From positions 62,001 to 126,000 of the forward strand of contig JANNES010000020.1 in NCBI GenBank assembly GCA_031378845.1: 64,000 bases of DNA, written 5' to 3'. Below are positions 8,873-17,324 of this stretch, piece by piece. Position 1 is the stretch's first letter; the number at the start of each line of letters is the position of its first letter. Source of the stretch: JAJNPS01 sp031378845. GTDB lineage: Bacteria > Pseudomonadota > Alphaproteobacteria > Rhodobacterales > Rhodobacteraceae. The position numbers and the translations under genes are program-made. The notes beneath the pieces are model-generated. The model did not search any database, had not been told where the DNA came from, and saw only the letters and a list, made by a program, of their open reading frames with translations.

Positions 8873-9166
8873 TCAGTCGCAAATCAGGAACATGCGCAGG
8901 TCGCCTTCGCGGCCCTGTACGCTTCCCTCGGGCCGGCACCCGGTCCGGGCCGTCATGGCGGCTGCAAAGGCCTCGGCCGCACGCTGGGGAGAAATGATAA
9001 GCGCGCGGCTCCGCCACGTCTCGGTAAGCATCGCCTGCCGCATGCTGCCCTGCGCATCGATCGTCAGCTTGCCGCGCAGGAGGGTCCCGTCATCGTATGC
9101 CACCGGCGCTTCTGTACGGGTCCAGCCACTGGCAGTTGCAGGCGTCTGCGCAAGACCCGACCGCAA
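8873..9166 (-). CDS. Small hypothetical protein downstream of the acetyltransferase
   Basis: This frame follows the GNAT gene on the same strand and encodes about 97 residues from a TTG at 9166. It contains TLTIDA-like and AQGSMRQAMLTETWRSRAL segments and FLICD at the C-terminus. There is no clear ribosome binding site and no ATG. The frame is open upstream into the GNAT gene, so the start is uncertain. Codon use looks coding, but no family was recognised. Confidence 0.4.
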   Translation of the reverse strand: MRSGLAQTPATASGWTRTEAPVAYDDGTLLRGKLTIDAQGSMRQAMLTETWRSRALIISPQRAAEAFAAAMTARTGCRPEGSVQGREGDLRMFLICD

Positions 9167-9186
9167 CCCCGCAGATTCAGGTTGGC

Positions 9187-9777
9187 CTAAAGGTCCTTTG
9201 CCATCAAGATCCAGTCGCCTTCGTCGTCCGAGCCGGGGAAGGGTACATAGGCCCGCCGCTCCCACTCGGCAAACCCGCATTTGTGGTACAGCGATATCGC
9301 CCCCGTGTTGGGGGTTTCCACCTGCAGCACGATGCGACGATGACCGGCGTCGCGGGCGGCCTGGCAGGCGCGGTTCATCAACGCCGGACCATGGCCCTTG
9401 CCACGCTGTTCGGGGAACAGGGCCATCGCCTGCACCAGCCAGCAGCCCTTGGCGACCATCTCCATCTCGATCATCGGGTGAAATGACGCGTCGATCGTCT
9501 CTAGGTCGATCCGGTCATAGGGGTCTGGAAGCGAAAAGCCGAAGAGGGCACCGATGATCTGGCCCTCGGCTTCCGCCACATGCCATTTGGCGTGATAGTG
9601 GGGCGCATCTGTGTTGTTAAGAACGCGGTTGCGACCGACCTCGAGCCAGGACTGCCCCGGCTCGGCCAGCGTGCCCCAGTACCAGGCGCCGTGCCGGCGC
9701 GAGGCGGCGTCCCACAGGATCGCAAGGTCCGAGGAATCTTCGGGCCTGCCTGCCCGGAATGTCAGATCTTCGTTCAT
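9187..9777 (-). CDS. GNAT family N-acetyltransferase
   Basis: The 196-residue protein shows the GNAT fold. Motif A, FPEQRGKGHGPALMNRA (near residues 121-137), binds the acetyl-CoA pyrophosphate. It is followed by IVLQVETPNTGAISLYHKCG, the usual motif B with a Tyr near the active site. The start at 9777 (MNEDLTFRAGRPED) is preferred over one seven codons upstream because a G-rich stretch (GGGGGGCG) precedes it. The acceptor substrate cannot be inferred. It is divergent from the FAD dehydrogenase gene at 9946. Confidence 0.8.
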   Translation of the reverse strand: MNEDLTFRAGRPEDSSDLAILWDAASRRHGAWYWGTLAEPGQSWLEVGRNRVLNNTDAPHYHAKWHVAEAEGQIIGALFGFSLPDPYDRIDLETIDASFHPMIEMEMVAKGCWLVQAMALFPEQRGKGHGPALMNRACQAARDAGHRRIVLQVETPNTGAISLYHKCGFAEWERRAYVPFPGSDDEGDWILMAKDL

Positions 9778-9945
9778 GGACGCCCCCCGTTTGGCCATAC
9801 GCTAGCCGACAGTCGGCAAGCGGTCGAATGCCAATTGCCGCTTTCCCACCTTCATGTCGTTTTCTGACGCCAAAGGTCGGGTGGCCTTGCCCCCATTCCT
9901 GCCTCTCTGGCAGACAGGGGCAATCGCCTTCTGGGAGTCCCGTCG

Positions 9946-12441
9946 ATGAAAACGCATGTCAAAGCCCTTGTCGTCGGTGGTGGCGCGGTCGGGACGGGGA
10001 TCGCGTTTCACCTGGCAAAGGCCGGCTGGGACACGATGCTGGTCGAACGCGACGAGTTGACGTCCGGGTCAACCTGGCATGCGGCGGGCCTTTTGCCGTT
10101 GTTCAACATGGGGTATGCCACGACCCATATTCACAAATACTCGGTCGATTTCTACAAGTCGCTTGAGGCTGAAACCGGGCTGAACGCCGGGTTCGCGGTG
10201 GTGGGCAACCTGCGCATGGCGCAGCATGCCGCGCGGATGGATGAATACATGCTGTATTCGTCGGTTGCCGAAACGGCCGGGGTCTACCACGAGTTTCTGA
10301 CACCAAAAGAGATGAAAGACCGCTGGCCGCTGTTGCGGACGGACGATCTGATCGGCGCGCTGTATCACCCGCAAGACGGCTACATCAATCCGGCCGACGT
10401 GACGCAAGCCATGGCCAAGGGTGCGCGCCAGCACGGCGCGACATTCGAGCGCAAGGTGCAGGTCGACGGCTATCGCTGGACCGGGTCGGAATGGATCGTC
10501 TCGTGCACACGGATGGTGGAACAGGGCGGCAACCTCGTGCCCTCGGACGACACATTCGACATCGTGGCCGAACATGTGGTGACCGCCACCGGCAACCATG
10601 CCCAGCGCACCGCGCGCCAGCTTGGCATCAAGACCCCCGCCGTGGTGGTGGAGCATCAATACATCGTCACCGAGCCTGATCCGGCCCTTGTGGCCTGGCG
10701 CAAGACCAACCCCGAACACCCGGTCCTGCGCGACGCCGATGCCAAATGGTATGTCCGCGAGGAACGCGGCGGCTGGATCCTTGGCCCCTACGAAAAAGGC
10801 GCCCCCGCCCGGTTCGAATACGGTGTCCCCGACAGCTTTCGTGCCGATCTGTTCCCGCTGGATCTGGAGCGGATCGAGGCAGAATACCTCTCGATGATCC
10901 ACCGCCTGCCATCGTCCGAGACCGCTGGCCTCAAGGCCGATTTCAACGGGCCGATCTGCTATACCCCGGACGGCAACCCGCTGGTCGGCCCCGCGCCCGG
11001 CCTGCGCAACATGTGGCTGGCCGAGGGCTTTTCCTTTGGCATCACGGCTGCTGGTGGCACCGGCCATTACCTTGCCCAGATGATGGTGCATGGCGAGGCT
11101 GAGATCGACATGGCCTCGCTTGACCCCAAGCGTTACGGGTCATGGATCACCACCGAATACGCCGCGCGCAAGAACGAGGAATGCTACGACCACGTCTTCG
11201 TATTGCACCACCCCGATGAGGAACGCCCCGTCGCCCGCCCCCTGCGCACCGCCCCGGTCTATGACCGCCAAAAGGCGCTGGGCGCGCAGTTTGGCCAGGT
11301 GAACGGTTGGGAACGCCCCATCTACTACGGCCCGCTCGATGCGCCCGAGACCTTCGACCACGACGGCCGCAGTTTCCGCCGCGGCACCTGGTGGCCCTAT
11401 GCCGTCGAGGAGGCCAAGGCCATCCGCGCAACCGCTGGTCTGATTGACGCGACAGCGTTCACCAAGCATATCGTACGCGGCCCCGGCGCGACGGCGTTCC
11501 TCGACCGGTTCACCTGCAACGCCCTGCCCAAGGTGGGCCGCATCAACCTGACCTACGCGCTCACACCCACCGGCACCACGCGCACCGAATACACCATCGT
11601 GCGCCACGGCGAGAACGACTACTACCTCGTCAGTGCGGGCGCGTGGACGGCCTATGACGCTGACTTCCTGCGCAAATGCGCCGAGGATATGGCCCCGACC
11701 TTTGGCCATATCGACATCCATGATGTCACGACCCAGTGGGGCGTTTTCGCCATCGCAGGCCCGAACGCGCGCCGCATCCTCGCCGAACTGATCAAGGATG
11801 CAGACCCTGCCACCGCGTTGTCGAACAAGCGCTTTCCTTGGCTCTCGGCCCGCAAGATCGAACTTGGCATGTGCCCGGTCAACGCCATCCGCGTGGCCTA
11901 CACCGGAGAGCTGGGGTGGGAGTTGCACCACCCCATCGAGATGCAGCGCTATCTCTGGGACCAGTTGCTTGCCGCTGGCGCAAAGCATGGGCTCAAACTC
12001 GTCGGGGCGCGCGCGCAGAACTGGCTTCGTCAGGAAAAATCCTACCGCGCGTTCGGCAACGAACTTGGCCGCGATGCCACACCTTTGGAGGCCGCACTCG
12101 ACCGCTTTGTCGACCTGTCCAAGGATTTCCAAGGCAAGGCCGCGATGCTGGCCACCGGCATCCGCTCCAAGTGCTGCACCCTGTTGATCGACGGGCCATC
12201 AGATACCGATCCCTGGGGCAAAGAGGCGTTGCTGCTCAACGGCGAGAAAATCGGCCGCCTCACCTCGGGCGGCTATTCTGTCGCGTTCGGCAAGCAGATC
12301 GGCATGGGCTATGTCCGACCCGATCTGGCCGAGGTGGGCACGAGGCTCAAGGTCAAGATGCTGCTCAAGGAATGGGACGCCGTGGTGGTCGAGGACAGCC
12401 CGTTCGATCCCACGAACGCGCGGATCCGGGTTGACGGCTGA
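9946..12441 (+). CDS. FAD/GcvT-type dimethylglycine/sarcosine dehydrogenase-like protein
   Basis: The 831-residue protein has an N-terminal FAD-binding DAO domain (VVGGGAVGTGIAFHLAKAGW at residues 9-28) and a C-terminal aminomethyltransferase (GcvT) domain from about residue 480. GSTWHAAGL near residue 42 carries the His that binds FAD covalently in dimethylglycine dehydrogenase. Members oxidatively demethylate N-methyl glycines and pass the one-carbon unit to tetrahydrofolate. Roseobacters carry several paralogues for glycine betaine and choline breakdown and related methylated compounds. The precise substrate is not determined by sequence alone. No partner gene is adjacent; it stands as a single transcription unit. 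Confidence 0.85.
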   Translation: MKTHVKALVVGGGAVGTGIAFHLAKAGWDTMLVERDELTSGSTWHAAGLLPLFNMGYATTHIHKYSVDFYKSLEAETGLNAGFAVVGNLRMAQHAARMDEYMLYSSVAETAGVYHEFLTPKEMKDRWPLLRTDDLIGALYHPQDGYINPADVTQAMAKGARQHGATFERKVQVDGYRWTGSEWIVSCTRMVEQGGNLVPSDDTFDIVAEHVVTATGNHAQRTARQLGIKTPAVVVEHQYIVTEPDPALVAWRKTNPEHPVLRDADAKWYVREERGGWILGPYEKGAPARFEYGVPDSFRADLFPLDLERIEAEYLSMIHRLPSSETAGLKADFNGPICYTPDGNPLVGPAPGLRNMWLAEGFSFGITAAGGTGHYLAQMMVHGEAEIDMASLDPKRYGSWITTEYAARKNEECYDHVFVLHHPDEERPVARPLRTAPVYDRQKALGAQFGQVNGWERPIYYGPLDAPETFDHDGRSFRRGTWWPYAVEEAKAIRATAGLIDATAFTKHIVRGPGATAFLDRFTCNALPKVGRINLTYALTPTGTTRTEYTIVRHGENDYYLVSAGAWTAYDADFLRKCAEDMAPTFGHIDIHDVTTQWGVFAIAGPNARRILAELIKDADPATALSNKRFPWLSARKIELGMCPVNAIRVAYTGELGWELHHPIEMQRYLWDQLLAAGAKHGLKLVGARAQNWLRQEKSYRAFGNELGRDATPLEAALDRFVDLSKDFQGKAAMLATGIRSKCCTLLIDGPSDTDPWGKEALLLNGEKIGRLTSGGYSVAFGKQIGMGYVRPDLAEVGTRLKVKMLLKEWDAVVVEDSPFDPTNARIRVDG

Positions 12442-12464
12442 CACTCAAGCCGGATGGCGGCAAA

Positions 12465-12896
12465 TCACTCTGCCGCTAGTGTCCTGCGCGTATCGGTCAC
12501 GATCAACGTGCAGGTGCCACAAGCGTCTGGCCCACTTTGCGCAAACCAGCGGCAATCGCCGCGAATGACGCAAGGGGGCAGGTCTTGGGGCACCGGCCGC
12601 GCGCCAACCGCCTCCAGATGCGCCATCGCCCGGTCGATCACGCCACAGCGCGATCCTGTCCACTGCGAACACCCCGATGTCTGACACCGCCCGGCAAACC
12701 GCATCCGCGCCTCGACCGGCCCGTCACGTGCCGCCGCGTCCAGAAACCCTGCATCCACCTTGAGGGGCGTCCGCAAGTTGTGAATGCGCCCATCCGCGCC
12801 CAGAACCCCAAGCAAGGTCGCCCCGGGTGCGGCTGGCGCACTGGGGCAGGACAGAGGCTCGGGGTCCGGGGCAGCGTGACCGCTGCCCCGTTTCAT
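12465..12896 (-). CDS. Cysteine-rich conserved protein of unknown function
   Basis: The 143-residue protein has nine or so cysteines in pairs: SCPSAP near residue 17, GRCQTSGCSQW, SRCGVIDR, LPPCVIRGDCRW and DACGTCTL. The spacing suggests metal or Fe-S binding, or disulfides. No signal peptide is seen, so metal binding in the cytoplasm is the simpler reading. The ATG at 12896 overlaps the TAA of the preceding gene by one base (TAATG), so it is translationally coupled to it. I have seen similar proteins in alphaproteobacterial genomes without an established function. It is convergent with the FAD dehydrogenase. Confidence 0.6.
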   Translation of the reverse strand: MKRGSGHAAPDPEPLSCPSAPAAPGATLLGVLGADGRIHNLRTPLKVDAGFLDAAARDGPVEARMRFAGRCQTSGCSQWTGSRCGVIDRAMAHLEAVGARPVPQDLPPCVIRGDCRWFAQSGPDACGTCTLIVTDTRRTLAAE

Positions 12897-13135
12897 TACC
12901 GGCCTCCTGCGGTCATAAAGGCCTTTTGATTTAGCGCCTCGCGCTCGAACAGCCCGTCGAAATGGTCGTGCATGATCAAGCCCCACCATTCCCTGGGGAA
13001 CTTTGTCACGAACGGCTTTTCCAGTTGCAGGCGTGCCACATGGCTCAGCACGGTTTTTTGGATGTCCTCGGAAATCATCGCCTGCACGTCGCGCGACAGG
13101 TCGATGTCGCCGAGATCAACCACAAATCGTGTCAT
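12896..13135 (-). CDS. Small conserved hypothetical protein
   Basis: A 79-residue product starting MTRFVVDLGDIDLSRD. The start is chosen because GGAGGACAAG lies directly before the ATG with ideal spacing; the frame is open 14 codons further. The sequence looks like a small alpha/beta cytoplasmic protein with Trp-rich REWWGLIMHDHFD in the middle. It precedes and overlaps the cysteine-rich gene (TAATG at 12894-12898), so the two form a two-gene operon. The function is unknown. Confidence 0.6.
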   Translation of the reverse strand: MTRFVVDLGDIDLSRDVQAMISEDIQKTVLSHVARLQLEKPFVTKFPREWWGLIMHDHFDGLFEREALNQKAFMTAGGR

Positions 13136-13245
13136 CTTGTCCTCCAATACAATGTCGTAAAAATTCACCACGCCCAATACGTGGCGCGTCGCGATGATAC
13201 GCTAAATACAACCATATGGCGAGTGATTCCGAGATCAGTGATTTC

Positions 13246-14040
13246 CTACTGCGCCCGCACTTCCAGCCAATCCGTCCATCCTGCCCTGGACCCCGCAAAG
13301 ACGTTGATATCCACCCGGCCCACAATCCCCGGCACCTGCCCCGTCGAGGTATACTGCCAGAAGCTCCAGCGCTGGCTGTCGTAAACGTCGCGCGGATGGG
13401 CGGCAACGGATCGCAGCCAGAACTCGGCGCCCGCGACCCGCCACATCTCGTTGTCTTCAAAAAAGTCGACCGAGGTATAAAGGATCGGGCGCCGTCCGTA
13501 ATGCGCCGTCACCGCCGCAATGAAAACGCCCGCCTCGGCCCGGATCGTTGCAGCCTCGCGGCGGAGGGTGCAGGTGGGCGAGGTCGGCGTCCATTCCATG
13601 TCCAGAACCGGGGGCAGCGCACCGGCAGTGCGCGGCACGTGGGCGATGTACCAGCGCGCCTGCTCTGCCGCCGGGCGGCAATGGTAAAAGAAGTGGTAGG
13701 CCCCGCGCTTTACCCCCGCTGCACCTGCGCCGCGCCAATGGTCCTGGAACATCGGATCGACCAGATCGCCGCCCTCGGTTGCTTTGACAAAGGCAAAGTT
13801 CACGCCATTGGCCCGCGCGGTCGGCCAATCGACGGATGTCTGAAAGCGTGACAGATCAATCCCATGCACCGGATAGGTCTCTGGCGCGCGGCCCTGCCAG
13901 TCGGTCGGGTCAGCATCGGTAAAGTTGGACGAGGTAACGCTCACGTCCTGCCCGTCGCCTGCCGGTTCAGGCGCACGACTGCCGCAGGCGGCAAGGACGA
14001 CAAAGGCAAAGGCCCATACAAAACGCATCATGGCTGGCAT
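13246..14040 (-). CDS. Glycoside hydrolase family 25 lysozyme, lipoprotein
   Basis: After a hydrophobic segment ending in the lipobox VLAAC, about 40 polar residues lead into a GH25 domain. It has YPVHGIDLSRFQ (catalytic-site Asp), FAFVKATEG, GAYHFFYHC, PPVLDMEWT (the Asp/Glu pair expected in catalysis), RPILYTSVDFF and WSFWQYTSTGQVPGI. The enzyme should cleave the glycan strand of peptidoglycan from the periplasmic side while anchored by lipid. The start is ambiguous: ATG codons at 14040, 14031 and 14028, and further in-frame starts to 14079, all give a signal peptide. Confidence 0.88.
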   Translation of the reverse strand: MPAMMRFVWAFAFVVLAACGSRAPEPAGDGQDVSVTSSNFTDADPTDWQGRAPETYPVHGIDLSRFQTSVDWPTARANGVNFAFVKATEGGDLVDPMFQDHWRGAGAAGVKRGAYHFFYHCRPAAEQARWYIAHVPRTAGALPPVLDMEWTPTSPTCTLRREAATIRAEAGVFIAAVTAHYGRRPILYTSVDFFEDNEMWRVAGAEFWLRSVAAHPRDVYDSQRWSFWQYTSTGQVPGIVGRVDINVFAGSRAGWTDWLEVRAQ

Positions 14041-14284
14041 ATTGGCGTCAGACAGACGACCTGTCATCTTTTCTGTCACGCAATTCCGGGATCAGACCAT
14101 CCTTTGCCGACGCAACGCGATTCTTGCCGGATCCGGCGTTCGGCAAGATGCCGGCATAACGTCACGCCGAGGCCTTGCGCACCCCGACCCACACCTACAC
14201 GACGACGCGCAAAGCCAGCGCCCTTGTGCCGCCATCGGGCGCTGCTAGAGTTGCGCAAGGATCGCAAAGTCCCGTGGAGCCGTG

Positions 14285-15289
14285 ATGCATGTTATCAGTA
14301 CTTCTGATCTGATGCCGCCGGACTGGACGTTTCTGGCGCCGATCAATGACCGCCCGGAACTGACGTTTTCGACGGTGTCCGGGCGCGCGGGCGAAGGTCT
14401 GGCGCGGCTGATCCGTCACCCGATGGCGGCGCGAATGCAAGCCGCCTTCAAAGCCTCTGCCGCCGCGCGACGGATGGATGGCGCAGTCCTGATGTCTCAT
14501 CTGCCGCTGATGGCTGCGGCCACCAATATCGCCCGTCGCACCATGGCACCCGCGGTTCCGCAAATTGCTTTTTCGTTCAATTTCACCGCACTGCCCACGG
14601 GCCTGCGCCTCAATCTCTTGCGTCGCACGTTTGAGGGCATCGCCGAATTTGTCGTGTTTTCCCAGTTCGAACGCCAACTTTATGCCCAAGCCTTTGGTAT
14701 TCCGGCGCACAAACTTGTGTTTCTGCCATGGGCGATGGACCCGCCCCAGCCCGGGCCGGAAAATCCCATGGCGGGCGCAGGCCCCTATATCTGTGCCGTC
14801 GGGGGCGAGGGGCGCGATTATGCAACTTTTGCCCGCGCCATGCAGGCGCGACCCGACCTGCGCGCCGCCATCGTCGCCCGAAGTTACAGCGTGGCCGGAA
14901 TCACGCTGCCGGCCAATGTCACGCTTTTCATCGATCTGCCCGGCCCCAAAACATGGGCACTTGTGGCGGGCGCTCAGGCGATGGTCCTGCCGTTGCGGGA
15001 TGGTCGCACGGCGTGCGGGCATATCACACTGGTCGGCGCGCAGTTGCTGGGCTTGCCCGTCATTGTGACCGACAGTCTTGGCGTTGCCGATTATGTGGGC
15101 GGTGACAAAGTCGCCGCACGGGTGCCGCCCGGCGATGCCGAAGCAATTCTTGCGGCGTTGTCCGAGGTGGTCGGAAATGCGTCGGTGCTGCAAAAGGCCA
15201 GACAGCAGGTGCCACAGGCGCAGTCGGATCACGACCCGCATATCTGGCTGCGCTATGTCGCCTCCAAAGGGGGGCTGATCGGGCGTTAA
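14285..15289 (+). CDS. Glycosyltransferase, GT4/GT-B-like
   Basis: The 334-residue protein has the GT-B layout: an N-terminal half with SHLPLMAAATNIARR and AEFVVFSQFERQLYAQAFGI. A C-terminal half follows with PYICAVGGEGRDYATFARAM and a late QLLGLPVIVTDSLGVADYV, matching the donor-binding region of GT4 enzymes. No membrane segment is present. ATG at 14285 is preferred to GTG at 14282 because GGAG lies five bases before it. Neighbours do not reveal the acceptor. Its TAA overlaps the TAA of the convergent flavoprotein gene (GTTAAC). Confidence 0.7.
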   Translation: MHVISTSDLMPPDWTFLAPINDRPELTFSTVSGRAGEGLARLIRHPMAARMQAAFKASAAARRMDGAVLMSHLPLMAAATNIARRTMAPAVPQIAFSFNFTALPTGLRLNLLRRTFEGIAEFVVFSQFERQLYAQAFGIPAHKLVFLPWAMDPPQPGPENPMAGAGPYICAVGGEGRDYATFARAMQARPDLRAAIVARSYSVAGITLPANVTLFIDLPGPKTWALVAGAQAMVLPLRDGRTACGHITLVGAQLLGLPVIVTDSLGVADYVGGDKVAARVPPGDAEAILAALSEVVGNASVLQKARQQVPQAQSDHDPHIWLRYVASKGGLIGR

Positions 15290-16362
15290 CGCAGCCGCTG
15301 CGGGTCCAGAGCGGCAACGACCTTGGGGTCCAGCGCCACTGCCCCACCGGCCAGCAGATCGGCCACGAGCCCCGCAGCGGCGGCACTGGTCTGGAACCCG
15401 TAGCCGCCTTGTCCGGCCAGCCAGAAGAACGAAGGCTCCACCACATCGCGCCCGATCACCAGCACCCGGTCGGGCGAAAATGTCCGCAACCCCGCCCAGT
15501 TGGACATCACCCGCGTTACAGGCTCGGTCACCATCGCCTCATAGCGCGCGAGGCCCTCGGCCAGCACCATGTCATCGGCCCACGCGTCATGCGGGGTCGT
15601 CAGATGCTCTTCGGCAGGCGACACGATCAGCGCCCCAGCATCGGGTTTGGCATACCACGTCTCGCCCGCACCAAAGATCATCGGCCAGCGCGACACGTCA
15701 TGCCCGCCCGGTGCGGGAATGCGCGCCATCGACCGGCGCATCGGCTGAAAACCCAAAGGTGCGATCCCCGCCATCCGTGCCACCGCGTCCACCCACGCAC
15801 CGGCCGCATTGACAACCATTGCCGCGCGGTATGTCGCCGTCGCTGTCGTCACCGTCCACCCGGATGCGTCGCGCACCAGACCCGTTACCTTGGCGCGCGT
15901 TTCGATCTGCGCGCCCTGGTCGCGCGCGCGCCGCGCAAAGTCCTGCAGCAACAAATCCGTGTCGATGTCCCACGCATGGTCCGCCACAGCGGCATAGCGC
16001 ACGGCGTCGCGGTTCAGGATCGGCATCATCGCGTGCGCTTGGGCGACCGTCACAGGCTCAAAGACCATCGCCGCGACATCGGCCTCGAACGCCGCCCGGT
16101 CGTTGGCCCCTGCAACAAGCATCAACCCGCGCGGCGACAGCACGCCCGGGACACTCTTGAGATGGTCACCCGACGCCAGCGACAGCGCCACCACCGGCGC
16201 CGCACCATAATGCGGCTCATACATTGCGGCAGATCTGCCCGAGGCATGATGGGCAAGGCGGTCCTCCGCCTCCAGCACCACAACCGTCCCCAGCGCGGCC
16301 AGCCGCGCAGCCGCCGAGATACCTGCTATGCCACCGCCGACAATGAGAAAATCGCAATCCAT
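15286..16362 (-). CDS. FAD-dependent oxidoreductase, D-arginine dehydrogenase-like
   Basis: The 358-residue protein is a DAO-family flavoenzyme. FLIVGGGIAGISAAARLA (residues 5-22) binds FAD. ASGRSAAMYEPHYG and the C-terminal FWLAGQGGYGFQTSAAAAG resemble D-arginine and glycine-oxidase-type dehydrogenases. Such enzymes oxidise D-amino acids to imino acids, typically at the membrane or in the cytosol. No dedicated partner gene lies next to it. The stop codon overlaps the convergent glycosyltransferase gene by four bases. Confidence 0.8.
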   Translation of the reverse strand: MDCDFLIVGGGIAGISAAARLAALGTVVVLEAEDRLAHHASGRSAAMYEPHYGAAPVVALSLASGDHLKSVPGVLSPRGLMLVAGANDRAAFEADVAAMVFEPVTVAQAHAMMPILNRDAVRYAAVADHAWDIDTDLLLQDFARRARDQGAQIETRAKVTGLVRDASGWTVTTATATYRAAMVVNAAGAWVDAVARMAGIAPLGFQPMRRSMARIPAPGGHDVSRWPMIFGAGETWYAKPDAGALIVSPAEEHLTTPHDAWADDMVLAEGLARYEAMVTEPVTRVMSNWAGLRTFSPDRVLVIGRDVVEPSFFWLAGQGGYGFQTSAAAAGLVADLLAGGAVALDPKVVAALDPQRLR

Positions 16363-16410
16363 GCTGCAGACAGTGCCACGCGTCGGCGCGCGATGAAAGG
16401 GGGGGCCGCC

Positions 16411-17178
16411 TCAGGCCAGCGCCAGCACCGCCATATAGCGCGCGCCGATCCGATAGTTGCCGTCAGCCTGCCTGAACGGGGCCAGGGCGGCCGCATGGGC
16501 CGCCGTCACTGCGGCCTCGCCGACAAGGCCCGCAGCACGGATGGCAACACCGCTGGAATTGGCACCGCGCAGTGCCGTCGCCTCGTCGGGATAGCGAAAG
16601 TACGTGTCGCCCTCGATCACCTTGCGCGTGGTCAACCCGGCCTCAGCGACAAAGGCGGACAGCCGGTCGGGGTCGGACAGCGCAAAGGGTCCGGGTGCTC
16701 CGGGCGGCCGGGCGGGCAACAGCGGGCGCAAGGCGGCCACGACCGCCGCCGCCTCCATCCCCTCGGGGCGGCCCCATGTCAGGATCGCCACGACGCCGCC
16801 GGGTCTGGTCACGCGCCGCGCTTCGCTCAGCGTGCGGACCGGGTTGCCCGCGTACTGAAAGGCGTTGAAACCGGTCACGACGTCAAAGCTGTCATCGGCA
16901 AACGGCAGATCTTCCAGATCGCTGACGCGGAAATTGCCGTCCGGGCGTCGTTCACGCGCGATGTCCAGCAACAGGGGGGCCGCGTCGATGCCTCAAACGC
17001 GCGCCCCAAGGCCTGCGGCCCGCATCGCCGCCATCCCCGCTTCGCATCCGGCATCCAGGAGCCGCGCGCCCGGACCGACCTTTGCGCGCGCCAGCACATC
17101 ATCATAGCCCGCGCCGAACCGCGATTCCTGAACCTAGGCCCAATCGCGGGCCCGCCCACCCCGAAGACGCCCATTCAC
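16411..17178 (-). pseudogene. SAM-dependent methyltransferase pseudogene with two nonsense codons
   Basis: Reading one frame from a GTG at 17178 gives a complete class I methyltransferase: RARDWA, VQESRFGAGYDDVLARA, LLDAGCEAGMAAMRAAGLG, GIDAAPLLLDIARE, LEDLPFADDSFDVVTGFNAF and RPGGVVAILTWG. It is broken by TAG at 17134-17136, after RDWA where related proteins have Glu, and by TGA at 16993-16995, between GARV and GIDAA. Both are single-base changes; the frame is otherwise intact with no indels. The SAM motif reads GCEAG rather than the usual GCGxG. The 186-residue piece after the second stop lacks the SAM loop and is unlikely to be active. Confidence 0.85.
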
Positions 17179-17266
17179 GTCTGCAGTGCAGGGGGCTGGG
17201 TCAGCGGTGATGGACGGTCCTTTCCAGGGTGCCAAGAGGATGCGGTCAGGCAACCACAGGTCAGCA

Positions 17267-17299
17267 CAAAAATCAAAGCCGCCGTGCTGCCACGGCGGC
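17267..17299 (-). terminator. Terminator of the xdh/BMP transporter operon
   Basis: GCCGCCGTG at 17278-17286 and CACGGCGGC at 17291-17299 form a perfect 9-bp stem with a four-base loop. Read on the minus strand it is followed by TTTGATTTTTG. It lies just downstream of the binding-protein gene that ends the operon. The right side also carries a T-rich CTTTCTTT, so it could work in both directions. Confidence 0.75.
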
Positions 17300-17324
17300 C
17301 TTTCTTTCAGTGTCGCCGTCAGGC

